From Thermogutta terrifontis (lineage in GTDB: Bacteria; Planctomycetota; Planctomycetia; Pirellulales; Thermoguttaceae), in contig NZ_CP018477.1 of NCBI RefSeq assembly GCF_002277955.1, positions 3,989,206 to 4,053,205 on the forward strand: a DNA stretch of 64,000 bases, in the 5' to 3' direction. Positions 36,739 through 46,398 of this stretch are shown here, piece after piece. The notes under the pieces were generated by a model. It was given only the letters and a program-made list of their open reading frames with translations. It searched no databases and was not told the origin of the DNA. How positions within the stretch are numbered: the first letter of the stretch is position 1; each line of letters begins with the position of its first letter. Both the position numbers and the translations under genes were made by a program.

Positions 36739-38931
36739 TCACACAGTGGCGGATAAAATTGGCTCCGGCGTATCGGGTTGGGGTGCCGATTCCGCCACGA
36801 GCAGGAATCGCATGCTTACCGTCCACCGCCCCTCGGCATCCGGCTGGACCAGCCAGTGGGGCTGAACCGCCACTGACTGATGTACTAACTCGAATCCGCC
36901 TTCCGACTGGCTTACGGAAGCCACCGGGAAGGTCCAGACGTCGGTGGGACGGGAGAACCCAACCTGAACGCGCAGCCCAAGCCATTGGTCCACTAAAGCC
37001 AGGCCCGACACCTGGCCGAGGTCCAATCGGGTGCCCAGATGACCGAGTTTCTCCTCGGCGAGGCTGAGGAAGAATCGGTCCTCGGCTTCGGCGGGCAACC
37101 CGGCAAAATTGAATTCCACGGCGAAAAGGAAAGGCCGATCCGGGGCAAGGTTTTCCAGCCGGTAGGCCACTTCGAGGATGGATGAACCGGCACTTAACAG
37201 GACGGCTTTCGTCACGCGGATTTTCTGGTCGAGGACGTCCGCTTCCGTGGCCAGTGTGGCCCGCACACGGTCGGGATTCGTGTGGATGGTGCCCTGGTAG
37301 GGTAGCTCCCAAAGCTTCGCCCAGGGAACCATTTGCCCACTGGCAATCTGTTCAAGCGTGGTCTCGGGGCTCAGGACAAGATCCACAAGACTTTTTCTCG
37401 GATAGATGTCGTACTGGAGGCGGGACTCCAGTCCGGCTTGTTTGAAAACAACCCGATCGTGAATGCTTGCACAGCCGTGGTGTTCCGGCGAGGCACCCGC
37501 TCGAACTTTCTCATGATAAAGCTCAGGGCGGCGGGTCATGGTGGCCAGCAGATTCCGACGGACGGGTCGGCAATCCCATTCATAGAGTATTCCCCCCTGG
37601 TGGGGTGCCAGGTATGCGACCATCCGATCATTGGCCAGGCGGATTTCTGGCCTCCCGTCAAAGTTGAAGTCGTCCGCGTTTGCCTGGACCCAGTGTTCCG
37701 GACGCCCCTGGGCTTTTTCGAGAAGTCCGTCGGCGGTGATAAGCTGCTCGTAAATGGCATTGCGTAAATGGGGGAGGTAAATACCGCCGAAGGCGCCATG
37801 CCAGTACGGGCAATTGCACTGTCCGCGATAGAGTGACAATTGGGCAGCTCGCAATTGCTCGTTGGCTGGGTCGTTGTGGATCGCCTCCTGAATCCGGCGA
37901 CTAATCTCCATCATCCTTGCGTACATTTCATTGGCTTCGGGATATTTGACTCGAAAATTCCGCCAGAAGCCGCCGCGGATGAAGGATCGCACCTGGGGCC
38001 AGCGGTGGTCGCCGTGAAATTGGTGGGTCAGTTCTTGCAGGGCCTGCTGTCGGCGGAACGGCAGCGCCCACTCCGTCATCTCGCGGTAACTGCAATCGGG
38101 GAGATAAATCTTCCCGATGGGCGCCACGGAGTCGTAGGCTTCAGCGAGTGTGCAGACTTCCAGCCAGTCGCGGTTCGCGGTCAGAGCGGTGAAAAATCGC
38201 TCCAACCAACCATCGGAATAGACGTGCTTTTTGGTCTCCGGCCAGGTTCCGAATTTCTCGCCATCATCGCCAAATACGACAACAGAGCCGGGATGCTGTC
38301 GGCCGATCTCGGCGAGATAATCGATCGTGACCTGCGGATCCGCGAAGGGAATCGTGTACCGTAAACGCTCGCTTCCCGGGAAAATGGCCAGCAGGCGACC
38401 TTCATCTTCCGTGAGGTAGTAGCCCGCCAACTCGTCCTCAAAGAGTCCGGCAGCCTTGAAATGAAAATCATCGAGAACCGTGTATTCGATACCGGCAGCC
38501 ACGATGTCGCGGGTCAGCGACTGTTCCCAGACGCGTTCGGGAACCCACATTCCGCGGACCCTCGCTCCCAGCCGGTTTTCCAGAAAACGGGAGTAGCGTC
38601 TGATTTGACCGATTCGGTCGGCACTCGGGATCATGGGGAGAATGGGCTCATAAAATGGCCCACCGATCATCTCCACGCGGCCAGCAGCCACAAGCTCTCG
38701 AAGTTGATCGAGATAGCCCGGCCGATGGCTGGCGAGCCATTCCATAAGCGGCCCGCTGATGTGGAGTGAGATTTTGAGAGGGTCCCACCGGGAAAACACT
38801 TCCAGGAAAGGCCGATAACTATCCTCATAGGCCTGGTGAAAAACGTGGTCGAAATTACCGATGGGTTGGTGATTGTGGAGCAACAAAACGAGTCGCACAA
38901 GGGGGGATCGATTTGCGGGGGAGTGACTCAT
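36739..38931 (-). CDS. GH57 4-alpha-glucanotransferase / alpha-amylase
   Basis: 730 residues from the ATG at 38931; a TTG at 38943 gives four more. The GH57 catalytic barrel has LLHNHQPIGNFDHVF at the N-terminus and the nucleophile Glu in MWVPERVWEQ (residue 137 counted from 38943). The acid/base Asp is in VFGDDGEKFGTWPE (about residue 227). These spacings match the Thermococcus enzyme (E123, D214) shifted by about 14. DUF1925-like and DUF1926-like beta domains form the C-terminal half. The enzyme remodels alpha-1,4-glucans and is cytoplasmic, as no signal peptide is seen. It lies 219 bases downstream of galT on the same strand, suggesting a sugar/glycogen module. Confidence 0.93.
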   Translation of the reverse strand: MSHSPANRSPLVRLVLLLHNHQPIGNFDHVFHQAYEDSYRPFLEVFSRWDPLKISLHISGPLMEWLASHRPGYLDQLRELVAAGRVEMIGGPFYEPILPMIPSADRIGQIRRYSRFLENRLGARVRGMWVPERVWEQSLTRDIVAAGIEYTVLDDFHFKAAGLFEDELAGYYLTEDEGRLLAIFPGSERLRYTIPFADPQVTIDYLAEIGRQHPGSVVVFGDDGEKFGTWPETKKHVYSDGWLERFFTALTANRDWLEVCTLAEAYDSVAPIGKIYLPDCSYREMTEWALPFRRQQALQELTHQFHGDHRWPQVRSFIRGGFWRNFRVKYPEANEMYARMMEISRRIQEAIHNDPANEQLRAAQLSLYRGQCNCPYWHGAFGGIYLPHLRNAIYEQLITADGLLEKAQGRPEHWVQANADDFNFDGRPEIRLANDRMVAYLAPHQGGILYEWDCRPVRRNLLATMTRRPELYHEKVRAGASPEHHGCASIHDRVVFKQAGLESRLQYDIYPRKSLVDLVLSPETTLEQIASGQMVPWAKLWELPYQGTIHTNPDRVRATLATEADVLDQKIRVTKAVLLSAGSSILEVAYRLENLAPDRPFLFAVEFNFAGLPAEAEDRFFLSLAEEKLGHLGTRLDLGQVSGLALVDQWLGLRVQVGFSRPTDVWTFPVASVSQSEGGFELVHQSVAVQPHWLVQPDAEGRWTVSMRFLLVAESAPQPDTPEPILSATV

Positions 38932-39162
38932 GGGTGTGTCCAATCGATGCTCGCAAAACCAACAAAGTTGAGGAAACCATCCATCAAGCCGAGTTGGGAA
39001 GGAACACGTCGGACCGGGTGGGCAGCCAAAAGGAACGGACGCACAAGAGGCCCGACACTTCCTTTTCTTTTAGCCAAACCGTTCTAGTTTCTGTATCGGC
39101 AATCTTAAAGTAGTCACTCCAGATTACCTATCCCAATCTGTTTTCCTGAGCCATACGGATTC

Positions 39163-40173
39163 TCAACTGCCCCGGAGTGTTTGTGCCGCCTCTTCCGGAA
39201 AAACGGGGTTGATGTGGATGCCTGTGCCCCATTCAAATCCGGCTGCCCGACTGACACTGGGCAGGATTTCGATTCGCCAATGAAAATAGGGGGTCTTCTT
39301 GCGAAACGGCGCTGTGTGGAGAAGCACGTTGTAGCCGGGTTTGCCTAGCCGAGTCTCGATTGCCTTCAGCACGCTTTGAATAGTTTCTGCAAGGCTGGAA
39401 AGCGAACCCGGTGTCATCGCTTCAAAGCGTTCTGCGTGAGTGTCGGGAAAAATCCATATTTCGTACGCAAACCGGCTGACGAAGGGACAAAAGGCCGTGA
39501 AGCCGCTGTGCCGCAGAACGATCCGGTCGCCTCCAGCCTGTTCCTGGGATAAAAGCTGACAGTAATAACATTGGCCTTCGCGCTCGGACCAGCGTCGGGC
39601 CGCTTCCAGCTCGCTGCCGAATAACGGGGGAACCATCGGAATGGCCAGGAGTTGCGAATGGCTGTGTTCCAAGGAAGCGCCGGCGGTTGGGCCGACGTTC
39701 TTGAAGATGAGCGCGTATTCCAGATAAGGCTCGTTCGAAAGTTGCGCGAGGCGCTCTCGAAAGACGTCGAGCAGCTCTGTCACCTCGCTGATTGCCATGT
39801 CGGTCAGACTGGCCACGTGCCGCGGCGTGTCCACGATGACGTCGTGGATGCCCAGCCCTGGGAAACATGACGCTGCGAATGTGGAATCCGCTGCTGGCAT
39901 TCCGCTGCACACCGCGGGATATTTGTTAGACACGACACGAACTCGCCAGCCCGGACCGTTCGGTTCGCTGTTGGGATGGCGGCGGGCAAGCACTTCGGGG
40001 GTCGTTTCGCTTTCGTTCCCCTCACAGAAGGGGCATGGACCTGACCGCACGCGGCGGACGGCCGTGTCATAGTCCTGGGGGCGTTGAGACCGGCCCGGGG
40101 CGATAATGACCCACCGACCCGTGAGGGGATCTTTCCGAAATTCCGGTTTTTTATCTGTTGAAATCGCGCCCAT
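39163..40173 (-). CDS. galT: Galactose-1-phosphate uridylyltransferase
   Basis: 336 residues from the ATG at 40173; an in-frame GTG at 40194 adds seven residues without an SD sequence. Family features are FRKDPLTGRWVIIAPGR at the N-terminus, the zinc pair CPFCEGNE, the GASLEHSHSQLLAIP motif with the HxHxQ nucleophile His, and the C-terminal HWRIEILP. The enzyme transfers UMP between glucose-1-P and galactose-1-P in the Leloir pathway. It may alternatively act on other hexose phosphates, as some bacterial homologues are broad. The neighbouring GH57 gene suggests alpha-glucan and hexose-phosphate metabolism. Confidence 0.9.
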   Translation of the reverse strand: MGAISTDKKPEFRKDPLTGRWVIIAPGRSQRPQDYDTAVRRVRSGPCPFCEGNESETTPEVLARRHPNSEPNGPGWRVRVVSNKYPAVCSGMPAADSTFAASCFPGLGIHDVIVDTPRHVASLTDMAISEVTELLDVFRERLAQLSNEPYLEYALIFKNVGPTAGASLEHSHSQLLAIPMVPPLFGSELEAARRWSEREGQCYYCQLLSQEQAGGDRIVLRHSGFTAFCPFVSRFAYEIWIFPDTHAERFEAMTPGSLSSLAETIQSVLKAIETRLGKPGYNVLLHTAPFRKKTPYFHWRIEILPSVSRAAGFEWGTGIHINPVFPEEAAQTLRGS

Positions 40174-40398
40174 TGGGAGTAACCTGCAACTCACTGAACG
40201 AAGCGCCCTACGCGGCAGTCTGACCGTTGGATTCGCCTTTGTAAGTTGGAAAACCCTCCATTATGCCAGTTTTGAGCAAATCCTGCACCATTGGAGATTG
40301 CGGCAGGTTGCCGCCGCTGATAGATTCGCGGCTATGACTTAAGAGATGTATGATAGCGCGGCAGAGGTCACGGTTACCGGGTGGACGGAGTATTGAGA

Positions 40399-41511
40399 AT
40401 GCGTCCCTTTGCAAAAGGGTGTACTGATATGGCCTACGTCGTCTTTGCGAAGCAGTTAGCGGGGCGAGCTTTGCCACTTGGGAGGAAAAGGATCATTCCG
40501 GCCTGGATGGTTGCAGGACCGGCGTTGGTTCTCGGCGGTGTTCTCACAGGCTTCTGTTGGGGCCAGGTGAAAGAACCGCCCTCGCCGGAAAATTTTCCCG
40601 CATTACAGGTTGTTCCGGAACCTTATGGACAAGCGAGTTTCATGTTCGTCCCACTTCGCCAGGAACTCTGCCGATTCCATTTCGGTCCCGGGCTTCAGCG
40701 GCCTTTTCTCTATCCGGTAAACTCCCCGGAGGGTTGGCCTTTGACCAGGATGGGACATCCTCATGACCCGGTGACTCACAGTCACCACAATTCGGTATGG
40801 ATATCGCATGCCGACGTGAATGGCTTTGACTTTTGGGCAGACCGTCCTCAGACTCAGATCGTTTGCAGCCGGGTTAGCGAGTACAACGAAAGCGCCGGTG
40901 ATTCCCTCAGAGCGTGGCTCATCGCAGAGCTTGAATGGCGGGCGGAGGGGCAGCCAATCCTCAAAGAACGCCGTCTTATTGAGGTCAAGGTACCTGTGGA
41001 CAGCAGCTTGGCCTGGCGCTCACCCAAGGAGGCTCTTGCCGGGGGCTATTTCATCCTCATTGAATCTCGTTTCACCCCGGTTGAAAAGGCGGTGACGTTC
41101 GGCGACACGCCGTTTGGACTGATTGGCGTGCGGATGACCAAAACGATTGGAGTGCGCGATGGCGGTGGGCGCATTCTCAACAGTGACGGGCTCGTCAATG
41201 AGAAAGAGGTCTTCCGCAAGCCGGCGAAGTGGGTGGACTACAGCGGTTACATCACGCCAGACGTCGCAGGGGGGATCACCTTGTTTGACCATCCGCAAAA
41301 CGAGGGTTTTCCGCACCCATTCCATGTCCGCGACGACGGTTGGATGGGAATCTGTTTGAGCTTTCAACGGCCGGTGGTGATCCCTCCCGACGGAAATTTT
41401 ACCGTGAAGTACGGTTTGTGGTGTCACAGGGGTGTTCCTGACCGGCAAATAATCGAGCGGCAGTGGGAGTCCTTCACGACGTGGGTGGGGCTCGAAGCTA
41501 GCAAACCGTAG
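40399..41511 (+). CDS. DUF6807 / PmoA-domain secreted protein
   Basis: 370 residues from the ATG at 40399; GTG 40381 and ATG 40429 are alternatives. One N-terminal membrane or signal segment (AWMVAGPALVLGGVLTGFC) is followed by a single large beta-rich domain. The conserved strings FLYPVNSPEG, MGHPHDPVTHSHHNSVWI, GFDFWAD and HPQNEGFPHPFHVRDDGWMG are characteristic of the DUF6807 family, annotated as 'methane oxygenase PmoA' by distant relationship only. The His-rich HPHD...HSHH motif looks like a metal or catalytic site. These proteins are very frequent in planctomycetes and often sit near Gfo/Idh/MocA oxidoreductases and sulfatases, as here. No methane oxidation is implied. Confidence 0.82.
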   Translation: MRPFAKGCTDMAYVVFAKQLAGRALPLGRKRIIPAWMVAGPALVLGGVLTGFCWGQVKEPPSPENFPALQVVPEPYGQASFMFVPLRQELCRFHFGPGLQRPFLYPVNSPEGWPLTRMGHPHDPVTHSHHNSVWISHADVNGFDFWADRPQTQIVCSRVSEYNESAGDSLRAWLIAELEWRAEGQPILKERRLIEVKVPVDSSLAWRSPKEALAGGYFILIESRFTPVEKAVTFGDTPFGLIGVRMTKTIGVRDGGGRILNSDGLVNEKEVFRKPAKWVDYSGYITPDVAGGITLFDHPQNEGFPHPFHVRDDGWMGICLSFQRPVVIPPDGNFTVKYGLWCHRGVPDRQIIERQWESFTTWVGLEASKP

Positions 41512-41746
41512 AATTCGGAAAACGGGGGTAAAGCCGGTCAGTCTTATGGCAGGGCGGATTTTCGCAATTCTGCAGCACAAACCGCAACGTGGCGCCCCGC
41601 GGTGCGCACTCAATATGATGTGACGGTTTAGCCACCATTTTGATGATGGCTGGCTACCACGGAAAGGAGGCCCGTTCAATGGCGTAGATGGAGAGATGAG
41701 TAGTTTCGGTATGACGATTCGCACTCTCATCAAATAGGAGGGCAAA

Positions 41747-43111
41747 TTGAGCGAAGTTCGCAATGACGGGATGTCCACGAGTGAGGTCCGGCGACCATCT
41801 CATCATCCGGCCGGGATGGCAATCGGGCTTGCGGTTGGTCTGGTCCTTGGCCTGCTGGTGAATCTTTTGAGCAAGAACCGAGATACTTTCTGGCTGGCGC
41901 CATTTTTTGGGTGGTTGACGCCCGGGCGGATCGAATGGGTGACCGGACATGTGGTGGAACCGATCGGGAAGGTATTTTTGCGACTCATTTTGTGTGTCGT
42001 TTTGCCCCTGGTTTTTTCAGCGTTGGTGCTCGCCGTCGTTGAGCTTAAAGACATTCGTAAACTGGGTGCACTGGGACTGCGGGCCATAGGTTTCACGCTC
42101 TTATTCTCAGCATGTTCGGTGATGATTGGTCTTGGGCTGGTTCACGTGTTTGGACCGGGCTACGCGATCTCGGAACAAACGCGTGCAGAAATTCAGTCGC
42201 ATTATCGGATCTCAGAGCGAGACGGTCGGCCATCGTCGAAGTCACTCTCGCAGGTTCTTCTCGATCTCATACCTGAAAATCCGCTTCAAGAGGCCGTGGG
42301 GGCATTGGACGGCTCCGCTAAAGGTAACGGAATGCTTGCCCTGATGGTGTTCGCGTTGCTTGTCGGCTGTGCCACCGTGAATGTGGGCAGCAGGACGGAC
42401 GGGTTTGTCGGCGTTCTGGAGGGCCTTTTTGCCATCTCGATGAAAATTGTGGATTGGGCCATGCGGATCGCCCCGTTGGGCGTCGGGTGTCTCATGTTTG
42501 CAGCGATGGCGCGGTTGGGAATGGATTTGGTTGTTCCCCTTTTCGGATTTTTGGCTGTCGCCCTGGCGGGATTGGCGGTGCAGACCTTAGGTGTGTATCC
42601 CGCGGCTTTGCGTTTGTGCGGGATACGACCCGGGCGATTCTTCGGTGCGATCCGTCACGTGATGTTAACGGCCTTCGGAACGTCTTCTTCCAATGCGACG
42701 CTTCCGACCGCGCTGCGTGCTGCCGAAGAAGACCTTGGACTTTCCCCTCAAATTGCTCGATTTGTGCTGACAGTCGGCGCCACAGGCAATCAGAATGGAA
42801 CGGCCTTGTACGAGGGGGTTGTGATCCTCTTTTTGTGCCAGGTCTTTGGAGTTCACCTCACCTTGCTCCAACAGGCAAGCGTTATGGTGTTCGCCATCCT
42901 GGCGGGGGTGGGGACGGCTGGCGTTCCTGCCGGATCTATCCCGATGATCATGGCCATTTTGGCAGGAATCGGAGTGCCGCCCGAGGGGATCGGTCTCATT
43001 CTGGGTTTTGATCGCTTCCTCGACATGTGCCGGACCGTCGTCAATGTGACCGGCGATCTTACGATCGCGCAGTGTTTAGACGCGTGGCATAAGAAGCAGC
43101 AGACCCGATGA
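41747..43111 (+). CDS. DAACS-family dicarboxylate/amino acid:cation symporter
   Basis: 454 residues. The start is a TTG at 41747, supported by AGGAGG five bases upstream; the ATG at 41771 lacks such spacing. About eight helices plus two re-entrant hairpins are visible. Hairpin one has AFGTSSSNATLPTA, and helix 7 has VGATGNQNGTALYEG in place of the usual NMDGT. Hairpin two has GVGTAGVPAGSIPM and helix 8 RFLDMCRTVVNVTGD. These segments bind substrate and Na+ or H+ in GltPh and DctA. A hydrophilic insertion of about 50 residues (RAEIQSHYRISERDGRPSSK region) lies between helices 3 and 4. Substrate could be glutamate, aspartate or C4-dicarboxylates. It is convergent with the glycosidase gene. Confidence 0.92.
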   Translation: MSEVRNDGMSTSEVRRPSHHPAGMAIGLAVGLVLGLLVNLLSKNRDTFWLAPFFGWLTPGRIEWVTGHVVEPIGKVFLRLILCVVLPLVFSALVLAVVELKDIRKLGALGLRAIGFTLLFSACSVMIGLGLVHVFGPGYAISEQTRAEIQSHYRISERDGRPSSKSLSQVLLDLIPENPLQEAVGALDGSAKGNGMLALMVFALLVGCATVNVGSRTDGFVGVLEGLFAISMKIVDWAMRIAPLGVGCLMFAAMARLGMDLVVPLFGFLAVALAGLAVQTLGVYPAALRLCGIRPGRFFGAIRHVMLTAFGTSSSNATLPTALRAAEEDLGLSPQIARFVLTVGATGNQNGTALYEGVVILFLCQVFGVHLTLLQQASVMVFAILAGVGTAGVPAGSIPMIMAILAGIGVPPEGIGLILGFDRFLDMCRTVVNVTGDLTIAQCLDAWHKKQQTR

Positions 43112-43178
43112 TACAGGCCCCCACGAGGTTCCTCGCGTCACCAAGGAATCAGATCGAGGAGGAAACCAGGGTCACTGA

Positions 43179-44624
43179 CTATTCCGTCAGGCGATCAATG
43201 CGGAGCGCGACGTCGTTATCAAAGGCTGGCGATTGGAGGGTGTGAGAGCCTCCGGCCGTCGAGAATGTCTCCACTTTGGCCGTTACGCCGGTTTTGGTGT
43301 CAAGCCACGTCGCCTGATATTTTCCAGCGGGTAAGCGGACCGCAAGTTCCGCAGTGACATTGTGTTTTTCCAGTTCTCGAAGGTTCTTGGGTTTGTTGGG
43401 AAGCGGCACGTGGAGATAGATGGCATACACCTTCCCCGGTTGAGATAAGCAGGTGGCGGTCAACGCGGGAGATACACGTTCAACGGACTCCGTATCCGGC
43501 CGCATGTTAACGGAAGGAAGGGACTCCATAAACCGCTTGAGGATAGCAAGTTGTGGCCGCAGCGCCGGGCTGCCACCTCCCGGAGATTTGTAGTCCAGGA
43601 AGTCGCCCTCCGGATGAGCGGGGGTAAAGGAGTAATCGAGATTGCTATAAAGTGCCCCGCCGGCCAGGATGAAATCCCAGCCCTCGGTCCGATACAGGAG
43701 ATCGTCTTTTCCGCGGAAGCCTGTCTCATTTTCGCCGATGGCAACGTTCCAGTGGTAATTCAGTGCGACGGTATCTGGCGGCACACAGTAATGGAAGTTA
43801 AGTATTTTGACCGCGGGATGGAGTTTTTCCACTTTTGCCCGGCCATTAGCAATATTCATCGATATAAGATGGTGCACACCAAGGCTTTTCTCAGTCTCCG
43901 CAATGACGTCGGCGATCCTCCATTGCCACTCCATCGTGACTCCGCCGAAATAGGGCTCGTTGCAGACTTCGTAATAAAGGTTATCGAAGTCTTTTAGTTC
44001 TGTGATCACCTTTCGCACAAACGCGATTTGAATTTCTGTAAGATCTTTATGTTTAAGCGTGTACACCTCCTCGCGGGGACAATTGCCTATCCCATTGATG
44101 TTATTTCGATGGTTCATCGGATTCGCGGCCCAAAGTTCATCGTTGTAGAACGGGCAGAACAGGTTGAATTCAACAACCACGCCGCACTTTTGGGCCATTG
44201 TCATAAAATCTTTGAGACGCTGGAAATAAGCGTCGTCCCAGCGTCGCAGATCGAATTTGTTACCCCCGTCGAAGTAACCCGGTTGGTCGCTCCGTGCCCA
44301 GGGACAGATGTAGCGCAGCGGTTTGGGCGCGAGGGGATTGTCAGTAATCCCGAAAGAACTGGGAATCTCACGGTAGGTTCCGGAAAAGGTCCGTGTGTGA
44401 TTAAGCCCGTCGCGGGCAAGCGTTTTCAGATAACGGACATAGTCAAAATCAAGATTGAGCACCGCACCGTAGTGTTCACCGGAACCGATAAGCACGGTCG
44501 GCCGACCCCGCCACAGAAAGTAGTGGGGATTCTCCGGATGCAGGCTGATGGGGGGCTGCGCATACACCCACCCTGGCACGAAGAACCAGATGACTGTGAT
44601 GGTTTGCCAAATGCAGTTTTTCAT
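43179..44624 (-). CDS. Secreted GH-A-clan glycoside hydrolase (GH5/DUF4038-like)
   Basis: 481 residues from the ATG at 44624, preceded by GGGGAGA; it opens a signal peptide (IWQTITVIWFFVPGWVYA). The start at 44663 adds 13 residues without export features. A beta/alpha barrel (about residues 40-360) contains the likely acid/base Glu in YYEVCNEPYFGG and the nucleophile Glu in IGENETGF. Both fit clan GH-A logic (NEP motif and strand-7 Glu). The C-terminal ~90 residues form a putative collagen-binding-like beta domain (AVRLPAGKYQATWLDTKTG). It probably cleaves a plant or algal polysaccharide; the bond is unknown. It precedes no close same-strand gene but follows the oxidoreductase in the same direction. 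Confidence 0.8.
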   Translation of the reverse strand: MKNCIWQTITVIWFFVPGWVYAQPPISLHPENPHYFLWRGRPTVLIGSGEHYGAVLNLDFDYVRYLKTLARDGLNHTRTFSGTYREIPSSFGITDNPLAPKPLRYICPWARSDQPGYFDGGNKFDLRRWDDAYFQRLKDFMTMAQKCGVVVEFNLFCPFYNDELWAANPMNHRNNINGIGNCPREEVYTLKHKDLTEIQIAFVRKVITELKDFDNLYYEVCNEPYFGGVTMEWQWRIADVIAETEKSLGVHHLISMNIANGRAKVEKLHPAVKILNFHYCVPPDTVALNYHWNVAIGENETGFRGKDDLLYRTEGWDFILAGGALYSNLDYSFTPAHPEGDFLDYKSPGGGSPALRPQLAILKRFMESLPSVNMRPDTESVERVSPALTATCLSQPGKVYAIYLHVPLPNKPKNLRELEKHNVTAELAVRLPAGKYQATWLDTKTGVTAKVETFSTAGGSHTLQSPAFDNDVALRIDRLTE

Positions 44625-44793
44625 GGCAGAATCTCCCCGCAGACAAAATGTGGGCAAAACCACAACGACGTCAGTCCTCTTGATTGAAGACTGACCGACG
44701 TCCTCTAATTCCGATGGAACCGGGAGGAACTACTGCCCGGTAATATTTTGGCTAGGTGGCCTCGTGCTTCGGCGTGGAACTGGTTTTTTTTCG

Positions 44794-46134
44794 TCAGACT
44801 TCCCAACCTTGTCGGTATTCAGGCTTGAGCCATTGGTTTGCTTCCGCTGGACTGGTTATTCGCTGATTTTTGGCATCCCATTCGATACGGCTGCCGACCT
44901 TGAGGGCAATATTCCCGAGCAAATACGCCATGGTCAGCGGACCGGCGTAACTGAACGGACAGCTTGGACGTTCCGGATCACCGGTTTTGATACCCGCGAT
45001 CCACTCGCTGTACATGTCGCCATAGCGTCGTAATGTTTGCGGAACATCAGGAAAATCTTGCTCGGACTTATGTCCCACACCGATCATTCCCTTGGTGCCC
45101 ACGATCAGTGAGCCACCTTCAGGTACCTCTTTGACGCCGAGAAGGTCGGCGGGAGGCGTTTTACCGCCATCGTACCAGTACAACTTGACTGCCGGTCGGT
45201 TGCCCTTCGCCGGAAAGTTGAATCGCAGGATCGTCGCCAGAGGGAACATCTCCGTCATCGGGCCCGAGGTCTCCACGATCTCGACACTCTCTGGCGCGTC
45301 AAGTTCCAGTCCCCAATACGCGGAGTGCCACATGTGTGGGGCGATATCACCCAGGGCACCCGTTCCAAAATCCCACCAGCCACGCCACACGAATGGATGG
45401 TACACCCAGCCAGAGTGCAGTCGTTGCGGTGGGAGTTTGTAGACAGGATGGCCCTCGGGCCATTTTTCTTTGTACGGGCGCGCCGGGGCAACCCCAAGCC
45501 AGCTGTTCCAATCCAGATAGTTCGGGACGGGATCCTCGCCCTGCGGACGATCGAAGCCCTGTGGCCAGATTGGGCGGTTCGTCCAGTAGTGCACCTCCGT
45601 CACATCACCGATGGCACCACTGCGAATGATTTCCACGAGCCGAACGGTACCCGCACTGCCCCGGCCAGGAGTTCCCATGTGGGTCACGAGCTTTTTCTCG
45701 GCTGCCACTCGGGCCATCTCGTAGGCTTCAAAGACTGTTCGCGTGAGGGGTTTTTCGCAGTAGCAGTGAAGCCCCTGCTTCATCGCTCGCAAACAAATGG
45801 GAGCGTGCATGTGGTCTGGCGTGCTGACAACCACGGCGTCCAGCGTTTTCTCCTTATCCAGGAGTTCGCGGTAATCGGTGTAGATGTGAGCCTGGGGGAA
45901 CCGTCGCGCCGCGGCTTCCAAAGGCCGCCGGTCCACGTCACAAAGGGCGACCACGTTTTCACCGGCGACACCCTGTAGATTCGCACCACCACGACCGCCT
46001 ACCGCGATAACGGCGACGTTGACTTTCTCGTTGGCTTCATAACCGAACGCTAAGCGAGAAGGAAGGATGAGAGTCCCCGTGGAAATGGTTGCGGTGAGCT
46101 TGAGACAATCTCGGCGTGAGAGGGTGCGCTTCAT
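44794..46134 (-). CDS. Tat-exported Gfo/Idh/MocA-family oxidoreductase
   Basis: 446 residues from the ATG at 46134, with AAGGAGG seven bases upstream. Residues 1-30 are a twin-arginine signal (TLSRRDCLKLTAT), so the protein should leave the cytoplasm folded with its NAD(P) cofactor. The Rossmann motif is VIAVGGRGGANLQG. The catalytic-type EKP motif is in CYCEKPLTRT, and the substrate domain includes GWWDFGTGALGDIAPHMWH, a string common in planctomycete paralogues. Members oxidise or epimerise sugars and inositols or act in glycoside cleavage. It lies downstream of the giant gene but is separated by a terminator and a strong-looking promoter. Confidence 0.93.
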   Translation of the reverse strand: MKRTLSRRDCLKLTATISTGTLILPSRLAFGYEANEKVNVAVIAVGGRGGANLQGVAGENVVALCDVDRRPLEAAARRFPQAHIYTDYRELLDKEKTLDAVVVSTPDHMHAPICLRAMKQGLHCYCEKPLTRTVFEAYEMARVAAEKKLVTHMGTPGRGSAGTVRLVEIIRSGAIGDVTEVHYWTNRPIWPQGFDRPQGEDPVPNYLDWNSWLGVAPARPYKEKWPEGHPVYKLPPQRLHSGWVYHPFVWRGWWDFGTGALGDIAPHMWHSAYWGLELDAPESVEIVETSGPMTEMFPLATILRFNFPAKGNRPAVKLYWYDGGKTPPADLLGVKEVPEGGSLIVGTKGMIGVGHKSEQDFPDVPQTLRRYGDMYSEWIAGIKTGDPERPSCPFSYAGPLTMAYLLGNIALKVGSRIEWDAKNQRITSPAEANQWLKPEYRQGWEV

Positions 46135-46187
46135 GGGTGGGCCTCCTTGTGGCAGGAACATGACTCGAGTCGTACTTCAAAGCCGGA

Positions 46188-46206
46188 GCGACCTTCGGAG
46201 GGTCGC
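46188..46206. promoter_or_regulatory. Leader hairpin upstream of the Tat-exported oxidoreductase
   Basis: GCGACC (46188-46193) and GGTCGC (46201-46206) pair around a seven-base loop, in the presumed 5' leader between the promoter at 46222 and the start at 46134. It may be a simple mRNA-stabilising stem. Confidence 0.35.
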
Positions 46207-46221
46207 CTTGGACCGCCCGCG

Positions 46222-46251
46222 ATTATAACCCCGCAGCGCCCGGTTAATCAA
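46222..46251 (-). promoter_or_regulatory. Promoter of the Tat-exported oxidoreductase gene
   Basis: On the minus strand TTGATT (46246-46251), an 18-base spacer and a perfect TATAAT (46222-46227) lie about 90 bases before the start at 46134. This is the closest consensus match seen in the window. Confidence 0.55.
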
Positions 46252-46299
46252 TGAGGAGAAGCCCAGCGATTCCTCTAATTGTAAAAGTCCGGAATGAAC

Positions 46300-46327
46300 A
46301 AAAAACGGCGTAGCCCATGCTACGCCG
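46300..46327 (-). terminator. Intrinsic terminator of the giant gene
   Basis: On the minus strand a perfect eight-base-pair stem (CGGCGTAG with CTACGCCG, 46306-46327, six-base loop) is followed directly by six T (46300-46305). It lies 72 bases after the stop of the giant gene and before the promoter of the next gene, the expected place. Confidence 0.85.
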
Positions 46328-46398
46328 CTCACGCGTTTTTCGTCCACCCAGGTCTATGGGTCAAGCCTCAAGACTGACTTGGTGAGGCTGGGTCTTAA

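Noticed and set aside
40399-41511. Methane monooxygenase subunit reading of the 'PmoA' domain
   Set aside because: The name comes from distant family labelling. The protein is a secreted DUF6807 type with no membrane bundle of particulate methane monooxygenase.
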